From the NCBI RefSeq assembly GCF_004340465.1, contig NZ_SLVV01000009.1, positions 62,001 to 126,000 on the forward strand: 64,000 bases of DNA, in the 5' to 3' direction. Shown here in pieces: positions 1 through 8,981 of this stretch. The stretch comes from Mesobacillus foraminis (lineage in GTDB: Bacteria > Bacillota > Bacilli > Bacillales > Cytobacillaceae). Below the pieces are notes generated by a model. It had not been told where the DNA came from. It did not search any database and saw only the letters and a program-made list of their open reading frames with translations. The translations under genes and the position numbers were made by a program. Within the stretch, counting starts at the first letter, position 1. Every line of letters begins with the position of its first letter.

Positions 1-953
1 AAGGAATCATTAAAGATGTAGCTGACGGTGTTGAACTTGCATCTAAAATGGGATACCCTGTAATTATTAAGGCAACGGCAGGCGGAGGCGGAAAGGGCAT
101 TCGCATTGCTAAGAACGAACAGGATCTGATTAAAGGCATAACAATCACCCAGCAGGAAGCGGCGACAGCATTCGGAAATCCGGGCGTTTACATTGAAAAG
201 TTTATAGAAGATTTCCGCCATGTTGAAATTCAGGTGCTTGCAGACAATTTCGGCAACACCATCCACCTGGGCGAAAGGGACTGTACCATTCAGCGGAGGC
301 TTCAGAAGCTGCTTGAGGAAACGCCTTCCCCGGCACTTGACGGGGAGATCCGTGAAGAAATGGGAATGGCCGCAGTAAAGGCAGCGAAAGCAGTTGCTTA
401 TACAGGCGCTGGCACTGTAGAATTTATCTATGATTATCGCAATCGCCAATTTTATTTTATGGAAATGAACACCAGGATTCAGGTGGAGCACCCAGTCACA
501 GAAATGGTGACGGGAGTAGACTTGATTAAAGAACAGATCAAAGTGGCATCGGGTGAAAAGCTTGGATTAAAACAAGAGGATGTCATCTTTAATGGCTGGG
601 CAATTGAATGCAGAATCAATGCTGAAAACCCGGAAAAGAATTTTATGCCGTCAGCAGGCAGGATCAATATGTACCTGCCGCCAGGAGGGCTTGGCGTCCG
701 CGTCGATTCGGCTGCCTACCCAGGCTACACCATCCCGCCTTATTACGATTCAATGATTGCGAAAGTCATAGCTTACGGCAGCAGCAGGGAAGAAGCAATC
801 AGCCGCATGAAGAGGGCGCTTGCTGAATTTGTGATTGAAGGAGTCCATACAACGATTCCATTCCATTTGAAATTGCTCAGCCACAAGCAATTTGTTGAAG
901 GCCAGTTTAATACAAAGTTTTTAGAAATGTATGAAGTAATGGCAGGAGAATAA
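1..953 (+). CDS. accC: Biotin carboxylase subunit of acetyl-CoA carboxylase (5'-truncated by window edge)
   Basis: AccC carboxylates biotin on the carrier protein AccB using ATP and bicarbonate, the first step of malonyl-CoA and fatty acid synthesis in the cytoplasm. The frame is open from base 3 with no start, so the gene begins before the window; 316 residues are visible against about 450 in the family, so roughly the first third is missing. Visible are the ATP-grasp glycine loop AGGGGKGIR, the catalytic segment [14 protein letters not shown] and the C-terminal [12 protein letters not shown]. An Asp23-family gene follows 15 bases later with its own aggagg site, as in the B. subtilis accB-accC-yqhY order. 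Identification is firm; the missing part cannot be judged. Confidence 0.97.
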   Translation, partial: GIIKDVADGVELASKMGYPVIIKATAGGGGKGIRIAKNEQDLIKGITITQQEAATAFGNPGVYIEKFIEDFRHVEIQVLADNFGNTIHLGERDCTIQRRLQKLLEETPSPALDGEIREEMGMAAVKAAKAVAYTGAGTVEFIYDYRNRQFYFMEMNTRIQVEHPVTEMVTGVDLIKEQIKVASGEKLGLKQEDVIFNGWAIECRINAENPEKNFMPSAGRINMYLPPGGLGVRVDSAAYPGYTIPPYYDSMIAKVIAYGSSREEAISRMKRALAEFVIEGVHTTIPFHLKLLSHKQFVEGQFNTKFLEMYEVMAGE

Positions 954-968
954 CAGGAGGTGCAAGCA

Positions 969-1376
969 ATGAGTGAACAGCGTGTACTTGAAATGAACCA
1001 GGGAGACAACAGCCTTGGAAAGGTGGAAATCGCACCTGAGGTAATTGAAGTAATCGCAGGAATTGCTGCGTCTGAGGTAGAAGGTGTTTCGCAGATGCGC
1101 GGAAGCTTTGCTGCCGGTGTAGTGGAAAGGCTTGGCAAAAAGAACCACGGTAAAGGGGTTAGGGTTGAACTAGCTGAAGAGGGAATTAAAGTAGATGTAT
1201 ACTGCATGATGAAATTCGGCATTTCCATCCCTTCAGTGGCTCAAAAAATCCAGGATAATATCCGTCAGGCCCTTCTTAATATGACAGCTCTTGACGCAGC
1301 AGAAGTAAATATCCATGTTGTGGGCATCCAATTCGAAAACCAGAAGCCTGAAAACGATTTCGAACAGGAAATGTAA
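969..1376 (+). CDS. yqhY: Asp23/Gls24 family envelope stress response protein
   Basis: A 135-residue protein of the Asp23/Gls24 (DUF322) family. The family core is recognisable: a start around VEIAPEVIEVIAGIAASEVEG, then GVRVELAEEGIKVDVYCMMKFG and a C-terminal half resembling VNIHVVGIQF. In B. subtilis the homologue YqhY follows accBC and has been linked to acetyl-CoA carboxylase homeostasis; that role is taken from the neighbour order, not from the sequence. The ATG at 969 is chosen over an in-frame GTG at 960 because the aggagg at 955-960 is 8 bases from the ATG and overlaps the GTG. A hairpin with a T-run follows the gene. Confidence 0.9.
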   Translation: MSEQRVLEMNQGDNSLGKVEIAPEVIEVIAGIAASEVEGVSQMRGSFAAGVVERLGKKNHGKGVRVELAEEGIKVDVYCMMKFGISIPSVAQKIQDNIRQALLNMTALDAAEVNIHVVGIQFENQKPENDFEQEM

Positions 1377-1383
1377 ACACCGA

Positions 1384-1420
1384 AACCAAAGGCATGCGAG
1401 TGTCTTTGGTTTTTTCTTTT
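1384..1420 (+). terminator. Rho-independent terminator after yqhY
   Basis: The 8-base arms AACCAAAG and CTTTGGTT enclose a 12-base loop and are followed by a T-rich run. It ends the accC-yqhY transcript and makes nusB a separate unit. Confidence 0.8.
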
Positions 1421-1493
1421 GAATTTTTTACAGCTATAGCCCTGTTAAGCTTGATAAAGTTTCCCGGAAAAGCAACAATAATAGGGAAAGCCA

Positions 1494-1522
1494 TTCGCAT
1501 GTGACATGTGATGTGCTATTAT
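1494..1522 (+). promoter_or_regulatory. Possible sigma-A promoter for nusB-folD
   Basis: TTCGCA, 17 bases, TATTAT lies about 50 bases before nusB and just after the yqhY terminator. The -35 is only a fair match, so this is a positional guess. Confidence 0.35.
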
Positions 1523-1570
1523 CTTGTTAGGAAAGAGACAGGCTGTCAGCCGTAAAAGGAGTAATCGACG

Positions 1571-1963
1571 ATGAAAAGAAGAACAGCAAGGGAAAAGGCG
1601 TTACAAGCCTTATTTCAGATTGATATAAGCAAGGCAGGATCGCATGAGGCCATAGCCCATGTCCTTGAGGGACAGGAGCATGATCGATATTTGACACAGC
1701 TCGTTGAAGGGACGCTCCGCCACCAGGACGAAATTGATGAAATTATTACCGCCCATCTTGAAAAGTGGACAATCGACCGTCTTGCCCATGTAGACAGGAG
1801 CCTTCTCCGCCTTGCCGTGTATGAGTTGAAATATGGCGGGGATGAGGTTCCTGCTAACGTGGTTTTGGACGAAGCGATAGAGATAGCAAAAATTTATGGA
1901 GATGACCAATCCAGCCGGTTTATTAACGGAGTGCTCTCGAAAATTAAACACAGCCTCTTATAA
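1571..1963 (+). CDS. nusB: Transcription antitermination factor NusB
   Basis: NusB binds boxA RNA with S10/NusE and supports antitermination of rRNA operons. The 130-residue length is typical of the family. The N-terminus MKRRTAREKALQALFQIDIS and the C-terminal segment with ANVVLDEAIEIAKIYGDD and SRFINGVLSKI are family hallmarks. An aaaggag site lies 7 bases before the ATG. folD follows after about 45 bases with no terminator, suggesting co-transcription as in B. subtilis. Confidence 0.97.
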   Translation: MKRRTAREKALQALFQIDISKAGSHEAIAHVLEGQEHDRYLTQLVEGTLRHQDEIDEIITAHLEKWTIDRLAHVDRSLLRLAVYELKYGGDEVPANVVLDEAIEIAKIYGDDQSSRFINGVLSKIKHSLL

Positions 1964-2008
1964 AAATACCCGGCAGTGGAGTCGTCCAAAAGAACAGGGG
2001 GATAAAAA

Positions 2009-2881
2009 ATGACAGCAACAATCATTGATGGAAAAGAAATAGCAAAGAAAAAGAAGCAGGAAATTGCCAATGAGGTTGAAAAGCTAAAGGCAGAAGGCAT
2101 TGTTCCCGGGCTGGCAGTAATATTGGTTGGCGACAACCAGGCTTCAAGGACATATGTCAACAGCAAGCAGAGAGCCTGCAAGGAACTTGGCATGCATTCT
2201 GTACAGATTGAGTACCCGGAATCACTGACAGAAGAAGAACTGCTGGGAAAGATTGCTGAATTAAATCAGGATGATACGATCCATGGAATTTTGGTTCAGC
2301 TTCCTCTCCCTAAAGCTATCAACGAAACCAGAGTGATCGAGGCCATTTCTCCCGAGAAGGATGTGGATGGTTTTCACCCTGTAAACATAGGGAGAATGAT
2401 CACAGGTCAGGATGCTTTCATCTCCTGTACCCCATTCGGAATCCTGGTCATGCTGAAGGAAGCAGGCATCGAGATTGCCGGAAAGCATGCTGTTGTGGTT
2501 GGACGAAGCAATATTGTAGGGAAGCCAGTAGGGCAGCTGCTCCTTAACGAAAATGCAACTGTTACATACTGCCATTCAAGGACAAAGGATCTGGAAAAGC
2601 ATACATTGGAGGCAGACATCATTGTAGCTGCTGTAGGAAGAGCCGGGTTTATTACAGAGCGTCATGTAAAGCCTGGAGCAGTTGTCATTGATGTAGGGAT
2701 TAACCGCAATGAAGCAGGCAAGCTTTGCGGCGACGTTGCTTTTGAAGAGGCAAAGGAAAAAGCTGGTTTTATAACTCCTGTTCCGGGAGGCGTTGGGCCA
2801 ATGACCATTACAATGCTTATGTTCAATACTTTAAAATCTGCACGCAATCATTTGAATAAGCTACAAAGCAGCAAAAGCTAA
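2009..2881 (+). CDS. folD: Bifunctional methylenetetrahydrofolate dehydrogenase / methenyltetrahydrofolate cyclohydrolase
   Basis: FolD interconverts 5,10-methylene-THF and 10-formyl-THF through the methenyl form, with NADP(H), feeding purine and formyl-Met synthesis. The 290-residue length is normal. The substrate-site motif YVNSKQRAC carries the catalytic lysine; the Rossmann segment is [17 protein letters not shown] and the C-terminal signature is [16 protein letters not shown] strong gggg site precedes the ATG. A very long imperfect hairpin with a T-run ends the unit before xseA. Confidence 0.98.
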   Translation: MTATIIDGKEIAKKKKQEIANEVEKLKAEGIVPGLAVILVGDNQASRTYVNSKQRACKELGMHSVQIEYPESLTEEELLGKIAELNQDDTIHGILVQLPLPKAINETRVIEAISPEKDVDGFHPVNIGRMITGQDAFISCTPFGILVMLKEAGIEIAGKHAVVVGRSNIVGKPVGQLLLNENATVTYCHSRTKDLEKHTLEADIIVAAVGRAGFITERHVKPGAVVIDVGINRNEAGKLCGDVAFEEAKEKAGFITPVPGGVGPMTITMLMFNTLKSARNHLNKLQSSKS

Positions 2882-2892
2882 CTCGCAAAAGG

Positions 2893-2980
2893 CTGCCTTT
2901 ATCTATTAAGTCATGGCTCCTTCCTTCGCATAGTGACGGATGGAGTATCTAAACTTATAATAGATACAGGCAGTTTTTTT
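2893..2980 (+). terminator. Long-stem terminator with a large structured apical region, folD-xseA
   Basis: The 16-base arm CTGCCTTTATCTATTA pairs with TAATAGATACAGGCAG with one mismatch and is followed by seven T. The 49 bases between the arms are far more than a normal terminator loop and contain shorter complementary pieces such as CTCC and GGAG. It works as a terminator by form; whether the apical part senses anything is unknown. Confidence 0.7.
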
Positions 2981-3049
2981 ATAATGGTTCCATACCTTTC
3001 ATAACGAAGAGGGGCGACTGAAAGCGCCCGAGATAGGCGGGATAGAAAA

Positions 3050-4396
3050 ATGAAGGAACAGCGTCATTTAACCGTGCACGCTTTGACTAAGTACATAAAA
3101 CGAAAATTTGACGCCGATCCCCATCTTCAGGACGTTTATGTAAAAGGGGAAATTTCCAACTTTAAGCAGCATTCCAGCGGCCATATGTATTTTACCCTTA
3201 AGGATGAGAAGGCAAGAATTTTAGCCGTAATGTTCACTAAGTTCAACAGGTCTGTCAAATTCCGGCCTGAGAATGGGATGAAGGTTCTGCTCAGAGGGGA
3301 AATAACACTATACGAGCCAAGCGGCCAGTACCAGATTTATGTCAAGGAAATGCAGACAGATGGGGTCGGGGACTTGTTTTTGGCGTTTGAACAGTTAAAA
3401 GAACGGCTGGAAAAAGAAGGGCTGTTCTCCCAGCGCTATAAAAAGCCGTTGCCGAGGCATCCTCAGACAGTAGGCGTAATCACTTCGCCTACTGGGGCGG
3501 CAATCAGGGATATAATTACCACCATCAAACGAAGGTACCCTGTAGCAAATATCCTTATTATCCCAGCTCTTGTGCAGGGAGATCAGGGGGCTGCTTCAAT
3601 CGTAAGAGCTATACAGCTGGCAAATAAACGAACTGATATCGACACACTTATTGTCGGGCGGGGTGGCGGTTCGATTGAAGAGCTATGGTCTTTCAATGAA
3701 GAAATTGTCGCCAGGGCTATTTTTGCTTCTGCCATTCCCGTCATTTCTGCAGTAGGCCATGAGACGGACTTCACCATTGCAGATTTCGTTGCGGATATGA
3801 GAGCACCAACACCCACTGCGGCTGCAGAGCTTGCTGTACCGCATATAGATGAACTGATGGAAAGGGTTTTAAACAGACAAACCAGGCTGATACGGGCTAT
3901 GAAAGAGAAAATTGGCGGGCAGCAGGAACGTTTTATGAGATTGAAAAAATCATATGCATTCCGGTATCCGAGAAGGCTTTATGAACAAAAAGTAGAACAG
4001 GTTGACAGGTTGACGGAGTCACTTTACCGAGGAGCAAGAAAGCTTACTGGAATGAAAGCGGATGACCATTCTCTTTTATTAAGGAGGCTTCAAAGGAAGC
4101 ATCCGGAGGAATTGCGGAGGGCTTCACAGGAATCCCATCTGCGCCAGACAAGGGCTTTGAACCGGGCTATGGCTGCGATCCTGTCTGAAAAGCAAAAGGA
4201 GTTTAGCGGCATCGTGTCAACTCTTGAGGCTCTCAGTCCGTTAAAAATCATGGAACGGGGCTATAGTCTGGCCTATGCAGAGGATGGAAGCTTAATAAAA
4301 AAAGCGTCCCAGATCAAAAAAAATGACAGTATTCAGGTCCGGCTGCCGGACGGGCAGCTTGACTGCGTCGTAACAAATGTAGAGGAGAGTGAATAA
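3050..4396 (+). CDS. xseA: Exodeoxyribonuclease VII large subunit
   Basis: XseA is the catalytic and DNA-binding subunit of exonuclease VII, which degrades single-stranded DNA to oligonucleotides. The 448-residue protein has an N-terminal OB fold (about residues 1-110), the catalytic core with [16 protein letters not shown] and the motif [17 protein letters not shown] near residues 230-250, then a long coiled-coil region rich in charged residues. The end is 1 base from the xseB start, so the subunits are translationally coupled. Confidence 0.97.
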   Translation: MKEQRHLTVHALTKYIKRKFDADPHLQDVYVKGEISNFKQHSSGHMYFTLKDEKARILAVMFTKFNRSVKFRPENGMKVLLRGEITLYEPSGQYQIYVKEMQTDGVGDLFLAFEQLKERLEKEGLFSQRYKKPLPRHPQTVGVITSPTGAAIRDIITTIKRRYPVANILIIPALVQGDQGAASIVRAIQLANKRTDIDTLIVGRGGGSIEELWSFNEEIVARAIFASAIPVISAVGHETDFTIADFVADMRAPTPTAAAELAVPHIDELMERVLNRQTRLIRAMKEKIGGQQERFMRLKKSYAFRYPRRLYEQKVEQVDRLTESLYRGARKLTGMKADDHSLLLRRLQRKHPEELRRASQESHLRQTRALNRAMAAILSEKQKEFSGIVSTLEALSPLKIMERGYSLAYAEDGSLIKKASQIKKNDSIQVRLPDGQLDCVVTNVEESE

Positions 4397-4397
4397 A

Positions 4398-4631
4398 ATG
4401 GCCAAGGAAAAAGAATTGACTTTTGAACAGGCAATGGAAAAATTGGAAGACATTGTTGAAAAACTGGAAGAAGGGGATGTACCTCTTGAAGAGGCCATTT
4501 CTTTTTACAAGGAAGGAATGGAGCTTTCCAAGCTTTGCCATAATAAACTAAAACACGTGGAAACTCAGCTTACACAGGTTCTAACGGATGATGGACAGGC
4601 TGTAGACTTCTCCATCAATGAGGAGGAATAA
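4398..4631 (+). CDS. xseB: Exodeoxyribonuclease VII small subunit
   Basis: A 77-residue partner of XseA. The segment [20 protein letters not shown] followed by [16 protein letters not shown] is the family signature, and the protein is largely helical. The ATG at 4398 is preferred over an in-frame GTG at 4389 because the aggag site at 4382-4386 is 11 bases from the ATG but only 2 from the GTG. ispA follows after 2 bases. Confidence 0.95.
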   Translation: MAKEKELTFEQAMEKLEDIVEKLEEGDVPLEEAISFYKEGMELSKLCHNKLKHVETQLTQVLTDDGQAVDFSINEEE

Positions 4632-4633
4632 TT

Positions 4634-5527
4634 TTGCAGACCGATCGACTCGGATCCTTTTCCAAGCAATACAAAACTCTCGTTGAAGAGCGAATGCGGG
4701 AAATCGTCAGCCAGCTTGAGGCGCCGGAAATTCTAAAAGAATCCATGCTCTACTCTCTTGAGGCAGGCGGGAAGAGGATCAGGCCGCTTTTGCTTTTTGC
4801 CACACTCAAGGCCTTCGGGCGCGCGCCAGAGGCTGGGAAGGACGTGGCAGCTGCCATTGAAATGGTACATACCTATTCTTTGATCCACGATGACCTCCCC
4901 AGTATGGATGACGATGACCTGCGGAGGGGAAAGCCTACAAACCACAAGGTTTACGGGGAAGCAACGGCAATTTTGGCAGGTGATGCTCTGCTGACATTAA
5001 GCTTCAACCTCTTGTCCCAGATTCCTGCTGATATAGCAGATGCAAATGTAAAACTAACGCTTGTCAATATGCTGTCAAACGCTGCCGGTGCAGAAGGCAT
5101 GGTCGGGGGACAAGTTTCCGATATGGAAGGTGAAGGGAAAAATCTATCTTTAGAGGAGCTTGAGTACATCCATATTAATAAAACAGGGCGGATGCTTGTA
5201 TATAGTGTCCTTGCAGGAGCAGAGATTGCGAATGCGGACGCGGAGACCAAAACAAAATTATCGAAGTTTGCGCACCATATCGGCCTTGCCTTCCAAATCA
5301 GGGATGACATTCTTGATCTGGAAGGAACAGTAGACCAAATTGGGAAGCCTGTTGGAAGTGACACAGAGAATGAAAAAAGCACCTATCCTTCGCTCCTGTC
5401 ACTTAGTGGTGCCAAACAGGAGCTGGACCGGCATATCAGGGCAGCTAAACAAGCCCTCTCCTCAACAGGACTGGATTCAATATTGCTTAATGAAATTACA
5501 GATCTAATTGGGCTGCGGACATCTTAA
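4634..5527 (+). CDS. ispA: Farnesyl (polyprenyl) diphosphate synthase, IspA type
   Basis: IspA condenses dimethylallyl or geranyl diphosphate with isopentenyl diphosphate to make farnesyl diphosphate for undecaprenyl, heptaprenyl and quinone synthesis. It has 297 residues. The first aspartate-rich motif is DDLPSMDDDDLRRG and the second is in FQIRDDILDLEG; GGKRIRPLL near the N-terminus binds isopentenyl diphosphate. The start is TTG, 7 bases after an aggagg site overlapping the end of xseB. The gene is followed by a promoter for dxs, the other isoprenoid gene of the cluster. Confidence 0.95.
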   Translation: MQTDRLGSFSKQYKTLVEERMREIVSQLEAPEILKESMLYSLEAGGKRIRPLLLFATLKAFGRAPEAGKDVAAAIEMVHTYSLIHDDLPSMDDDDLRRGKPTNHKVYGEATAILAGDALLTLSFNLLSQIPADIADANVKLTLVNMLSNAAGAEGMVGGQVSDMEGEGKNLSLEELEYIHINKTGRMLVYSVLAGAEIANADAETKTKLSKFAHHIGLAFQIRDDILDLEGTVDQIGKPVGSDTENEKSTYPSLLSLSGAKQELDRHIRAAKQALSSTGLDSILLNEITDLIGLRTS

Positions 5528-5540
5528 AAGAGTATTAACA

Positions 5541-5569
5541 TTGAGACAAGTAGCTGTTTATGCTATAAT
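5541..5569 (+). promoter_or_regulatory. Sigma-A promoter upstream of dxs
   Basis: TTGAGA, exactly 17 bases, TATAAT. It lies after the ispA stop and about 60 bases before dxs. A second TATAAT-like box at 5583-5588 has no good -35. Confidence 0.7.
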
Positions 5570-5630
5570 CCAACCTGATTGCTATAATGAACGTTAATCT
5601 TAAGTCAGAAATGAAAGTGAGTGGTCCGGT

Positions 5631-7523
5631 ATGGATCTTTTATCAATAAAAGACCCTTCATTCTTAAAAGACCTTTCAATCAAAGAACTGGAATTGCTAG
5701 GGAATGATATCAGACAATTTTTAATCGAAAAGCTATCCAGGACGGGGGGCCATATCGGTCCAAATCTAGGAGTTGTTGAATTAACCATTGCCTTGCACAG
5801 GTGTTTTAATAGTCCGAGGGATAAAATTATATGGGATGTTGGACATCAGTCCTACGTACATAAAATATTGACAGGCCGAGCCTGTCATTTTGACACTTTA
5901 AGACAATATAAGGGTCTATGCGGTTTTCCAAAGATGATTGAAAGCGAGCATGATGTCTGGGAGACGGGCCACAGTTCAACTTCCTTGTCAGCGGCTATGG
6001 GAATGGCGGTAGCCAGGAACCTGAAGGGGGAAAAGTCCCATGTCGTCCCTGTTATAGGAGATGGCGCCCTGACCGGAGGAATGGCCCTGGAAGCGCTAAA
6101 CCATATTGGGCATGAAAAAGAAAAAGTGATTGTGATTCTGAATGATAATGAAATGTCCATCGCTCCAAACGTAGGTGCAATCCATAATGTTCTTGGAAGG
6201 CTGCGAACAGCAGGGAAGTACAATTGGGTCAAAGACGAGCTTGAAGTGCTCCTGAAGAAGATTCCAGCTGTGGGCAATCAGCTTGCAGGTACGGCAGAGA
6301 GAATTAAGGACAGCCTGAAGTATATGTTTGTCCCAGGCATGTTTTTTGAAGAGCTTGGCTTTACCTATCTTGGTCCAGTCGACGGCCATAATTATGAAGA
6401 CTTGTTTGACAACCTGGCCTACGCAAAAAAATGTGATGGTCCAGTCCTCCTTCATGTAATTACGAAGAAGGGGAAAGGCTATAACCCTGCTGAAAATGAT
6501 AAAATTGGCACATGGCACGGGACAGGACCCTATAAAACCGATACCGGGGATTTTGTCAAGCCGGCAAGCGGCCCTCCAGCCTGGAGTTCCCTTGTAAGCG
6601 AAACGGTCAGGAAAGTGGCAAGGACAGACAAGCGGATCGTCGCCATTACGCCTGCAATGCCAGTTGGATCGAAGCTTGAAGGATTCGCTTCTGAATTTCC
6701 GGATCGCATGTTCGATGTCGGCATTGCTGAACAGCATGCGGCTACTTTTGCAGCCGGACTGGCCACTCAAAAAATGAAGCCTTTCCTGGCCATCTATTCC
6801 ACTTTTCTCCAGCGGGCATATGATCAGGTAGTGCATGATATTTGCAGGCAAAATCTCAATGTTTTTATTGGGATTGACCGGGCCGGTCTTGTTGGTGCCG
6901 ACGGGGAGACTCATCAAGGAGTTTTTGATATCGCCTTTTTAAGAAGCCTCCCAAACCTTGTGTTAATGATGCCAAAGGATGAAAATGAAGGTCAGCATCT
7001 TGTCTATACTGCATTAACCTATGACGAGGGACCAATCGCTCTTAGATTCCCCCGCGGAAATGGGCTGGGAGTTCCGATGGACGCCGAGTTAAAGCCAATT
7101 CCAATAGGGACCTGGGAAGTCCTCCGGCATGGAGAGGATGCAGCCATCCTGACTTTTGGAACCACTATCCCGATGGCCATTGAGGCGGCAGAAGCACTTG
7201 AAAAGCAAGGGGTATCGGTGAGAGTTATTAATGCCCGGTTCATAAAGCCGCTGGATGTCGAAATGCTTACAGGTATTCTGGAAGAAAACCTGCCGATACT
7301 GACAATAGAAGAAGCAGTGCTCCAGGGAGGCTTCGGGAGCTTCGTTCTCGAAACAGCCAATGAAATGGGCTACAGCGGAGCCAGGATTGACCGGATGGGC
7401 ATTCCTGATAAATTCATTGAGCATGGGAGTGTCAATGAATTATTGGAAGAAATCGAATTCACTGTCGGCGCCGTTATTGAGAGAGTTAAATATCTGGCGC
7501 GGAAAAAAGAAAAAAGGGCGTAA
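5631..7523 (+). CDS. dxs: 1-deoxy-D-xylulose-5-phosphate synthase
   Basis: Dxs condenses pyruvate and glyceraldehyde-3-phosphate with thiamine diphosphate, the entry step of the MEP isoprenoid pathway. The 630-residue length is standard. The thiamine-binding motif [16 protein letters not shown] lies near residue 150, the transketolase-type [17 protein letters not shown] near residue 365, and the C-terminal transketolase domain follows. The ATG has a gaaagtgagtgg site upstream. The next gene starts 3 bases after the stop, so dxs and yqxC are co-transcribed. Confidence 0.98.
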   Translation: MDLLSIKDPSFLKDLSIKELELLGNDIRQFLIEKLSRTGGHIGPNLGVVELTIALHRCFNSPRDKIIWDVGHQSYVHKILTGRACHFDTLRQYKGLCGFPKMIESEHDVWETGHSSTSLSAAMGMAVARNLKGEKSHVVPVIGDGALTGGMALEALNHIGHEKEKVIVILNDNEMSIAPNVGAIHNVLGRLRTAGKYNWVKDELEVLLKKIPAVGNQLAGTAERIKDSLKYMFVPGMFFEELGFTYLGPVDGHNYEDLFDNLAYAKKCDGPVLLHVITKKGKGYNPAENDKIGTWHGTGPYKTDTGDFVKPASGPPAWSSLVSETVRKVARTDKRIVAITPAMPVGSKLEGFASEFPDRMFDVGIAEQHAATFAAGLATQKMKPFLAIYSTFLQRAYDQVVHDICRQNLNVFIGIDRAGLVGADGETHQGVFDIAFLRSLPNLVLMMPKDENEGQHLVYTALTYDEGPIALRFPRGNGLGVPMDAELKPIPIGTWEVLRHGEDAAILTFGTTIPMAIEAAEALEKQGVSVRVINARFIKPLDVEMLTGILEENLPILTIEEAVLQGGFGSFVLETANEMGYSGARIDRMGIPDKFIEHGSVNELLEEIEFTVGAVIERVKYLARKKEKRA

Positions 7524-7526
7524 TGG

Positions 7527-8366
7527 ATGAAAACTAAAAAAGAACGGTTAGATGTGCTTCTTGTCGAAAGAGGGCTTGCGGAAACCCGTGAAAAAGCGAA
7601 GCGTGCCATTATGGCCGGACAGGTATATTCAAAAGAAGAGCGCATGGACAAGGCCGGGGAAAAAGTGAATGCTGATATCCCGTTATCAATAAAGGGCAAT
7701 GTTCTTCGATATGTCAGCAGAGGTGGCTTAAAGCTGGAGAAAGCCCTCAATACGTTTGACCTGAATGTCCAGGATAAAATCCTGCTTGACATAGGAGCAT
7801 CGACCGGAGGATTTACAGATTGTGCCTTGCAGAATGGGGCAAAAATGTCCTATGCACTCGATGTTGGCTATAATCAGCTTGCCTGGAAGCTTAGGCAGGA
7901 TGAGCGGGTTGTTGTTATGGAGAGGACCAATTTCCGGTACGTTACCCCAAGTGATTTAATAAAGGGTATGCCTGATTTTGCATCCATTGATGTCAGTTTT
8001 ATTTCGCTGAAGCTGATTTTACCCGTACTGAAGACCTTGCTGGTTCCCGGGAGCAATGTTATTGCATTGGTAAAACCTCAGTTTGAAGCTGGCAGGGAAC
8101 AGGTAGGCAAAAAAGGGATTGTCCGCGACCCAAAGGTTCATCAGTCAGTGCTCGAGAATATCATTGATTTTTCGATAAGCACAGGATTCGATGTGAAGGA
8201 TCTTTCTTTCTCCCCAATAACGGGCGGAGATGGAAATATCGAGTTCTTGCTCCACCTTGTATGGAATGCCCCAGAGGGACATGGATCGGATCTTCTTGAC
8301 AAAGCACCTTCCGAAATAGTGACGGAAGCACACAGAGAACTAAAATCGAAACGAACAGAGGAATAG
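7527..8366 (+). CDS. yqxC: TlyA-family rRNA methyltransferase (S4 and FtsJ-like domains)
   Basis: A 279-residue protein with an N-terminal S4 RNA-binding domain (about residues 5-65, starting KERLDVLLVERGLAETREKA) and an FtsJ-like SAM-dependent methyltransferase domain with the glycine motif DIGASTGGFTDCAL near residue 88 and SIDVSFISL near residue 153. TlyA relatives 2'-O-methylate rRNA; the exact target here is not shown. In B. subtilis the homologue yqxC lies between dxs and ahrC, the same order as here. Confidence 0.92.
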   Translation: MKTKKERLDVLLVERGLAETREKAKRAIMAGQVYSKEERMDKAGEKVNADIPLSIKGNVLRYVSRGGLKLEKALNTFDLNVQDKILLDIGASTGGFTDCALQNGAKMSYALDVGYNQLAWKLRQDERVVVMERTNFRYVTPSDLIKGMPDFASIDVSFISLKLILPVLKTLLVPGSNVIALVKPQFEAGREQVGKKGIVRDPKVHQSVLENIIDFSISTGFDVKDLSFSPITGGDGNIEFLLHLVWNAPEGHGSDLLDKAPSEIVTEAHRELKSKRTEE

Positions 8367-8387
8367 GCGCGGGCCTGTTCCTTTTTT
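8353..8387 (+). terminator. Possible terminator at the end of yqxC
   Basis: The arms GAACAG and CTGTTC, the first inside the last codons of yqxC, are followed by a T-run. The stem is short, so this is a moderate call. Confidence 0.4.
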
Positions 8388-8514
8388 GCGGAACGAGATT
8401 GGTACTTCTGATCAGACTGTGCGGAATTTTGTTGAAACATTGTGCAATGAGTAAAAATCGGCTAACATAGAAGGTAGAAATTTAATGTTTTTGAGTGTTT
8501 CTAGAGGTGATATT

Positions 8515-8964
8515 ATGAACAAAGGACAGCGTCATATCAAAATTCGTGAACTAATTGCTAATGACGAGATCGAGACACAGGACGATCTTGTCGAGAGACT
8601 TAAAAATGCCGGTTATAATGTAACACAGGCGACCGTATCGCGTGATATAAAGGAACTGCATCTTGTAAAGGTTCCTCTGATTGATGGCCGCTACAAGTAC
8701 AGCCTTCCTGCGGACCAGCGCTTTAACCCGCTTCAGAAGCTTAAACGTTCCCTAATGGATGCGTTTGTGAGGATTGACCATGCAGGGCATTTGCTTGTGA
8801 TGAAAACGATGCCGGGGAATGCAAATGCCATTGGCGCGTTAATAGACAATCTTGACTGGGAAGAAATCCTTGGGACGATTTGCGGGGACGATACAATCCT
8901 TATTATTTGCCGTACTACGGATGATACAGAAACGATAACCAACAGATTTCTTGAAATGCTTTAA
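8515..8964 (+). CDS. argR: Arginine repressor/activator ArgR (AhrC)
   Basis: ArgR is an arginine-responsive hexameric regulator that represses arginine synthesis and activates catabolism. The 149-residue protein has an N-terminal winged helix (about residues 1-70, with [18 protein letters not shown] as recognition helix) and a C-terminal domain with [12 protein letters not shown] and [10 protein letters not shown] for hexamer formation and arginine binding. The ATG at 8515 is preferred over an in-frame ATG at 8485: it follows agaggtga by 5 bases and gives the family N-terminus [12 protein letters not shown]. recN follows 17 bases later. Confidence 0.96.
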   Translation: MNKGQRHIKIRELIANDEIETQDDLVERLKNAGYNVTQATVSRDIKELHLVKVPLIDGRYKYSLPADQRFNPLQKLKRSLMDAFVRIDHAGHLLVMKTMPGNANAIGALIDNLDWEEILGTICGDDTILIICRTTDDTETITNRFLEML

Positions 8965-8981
8965 AAAGAGGTGACTGCTTC

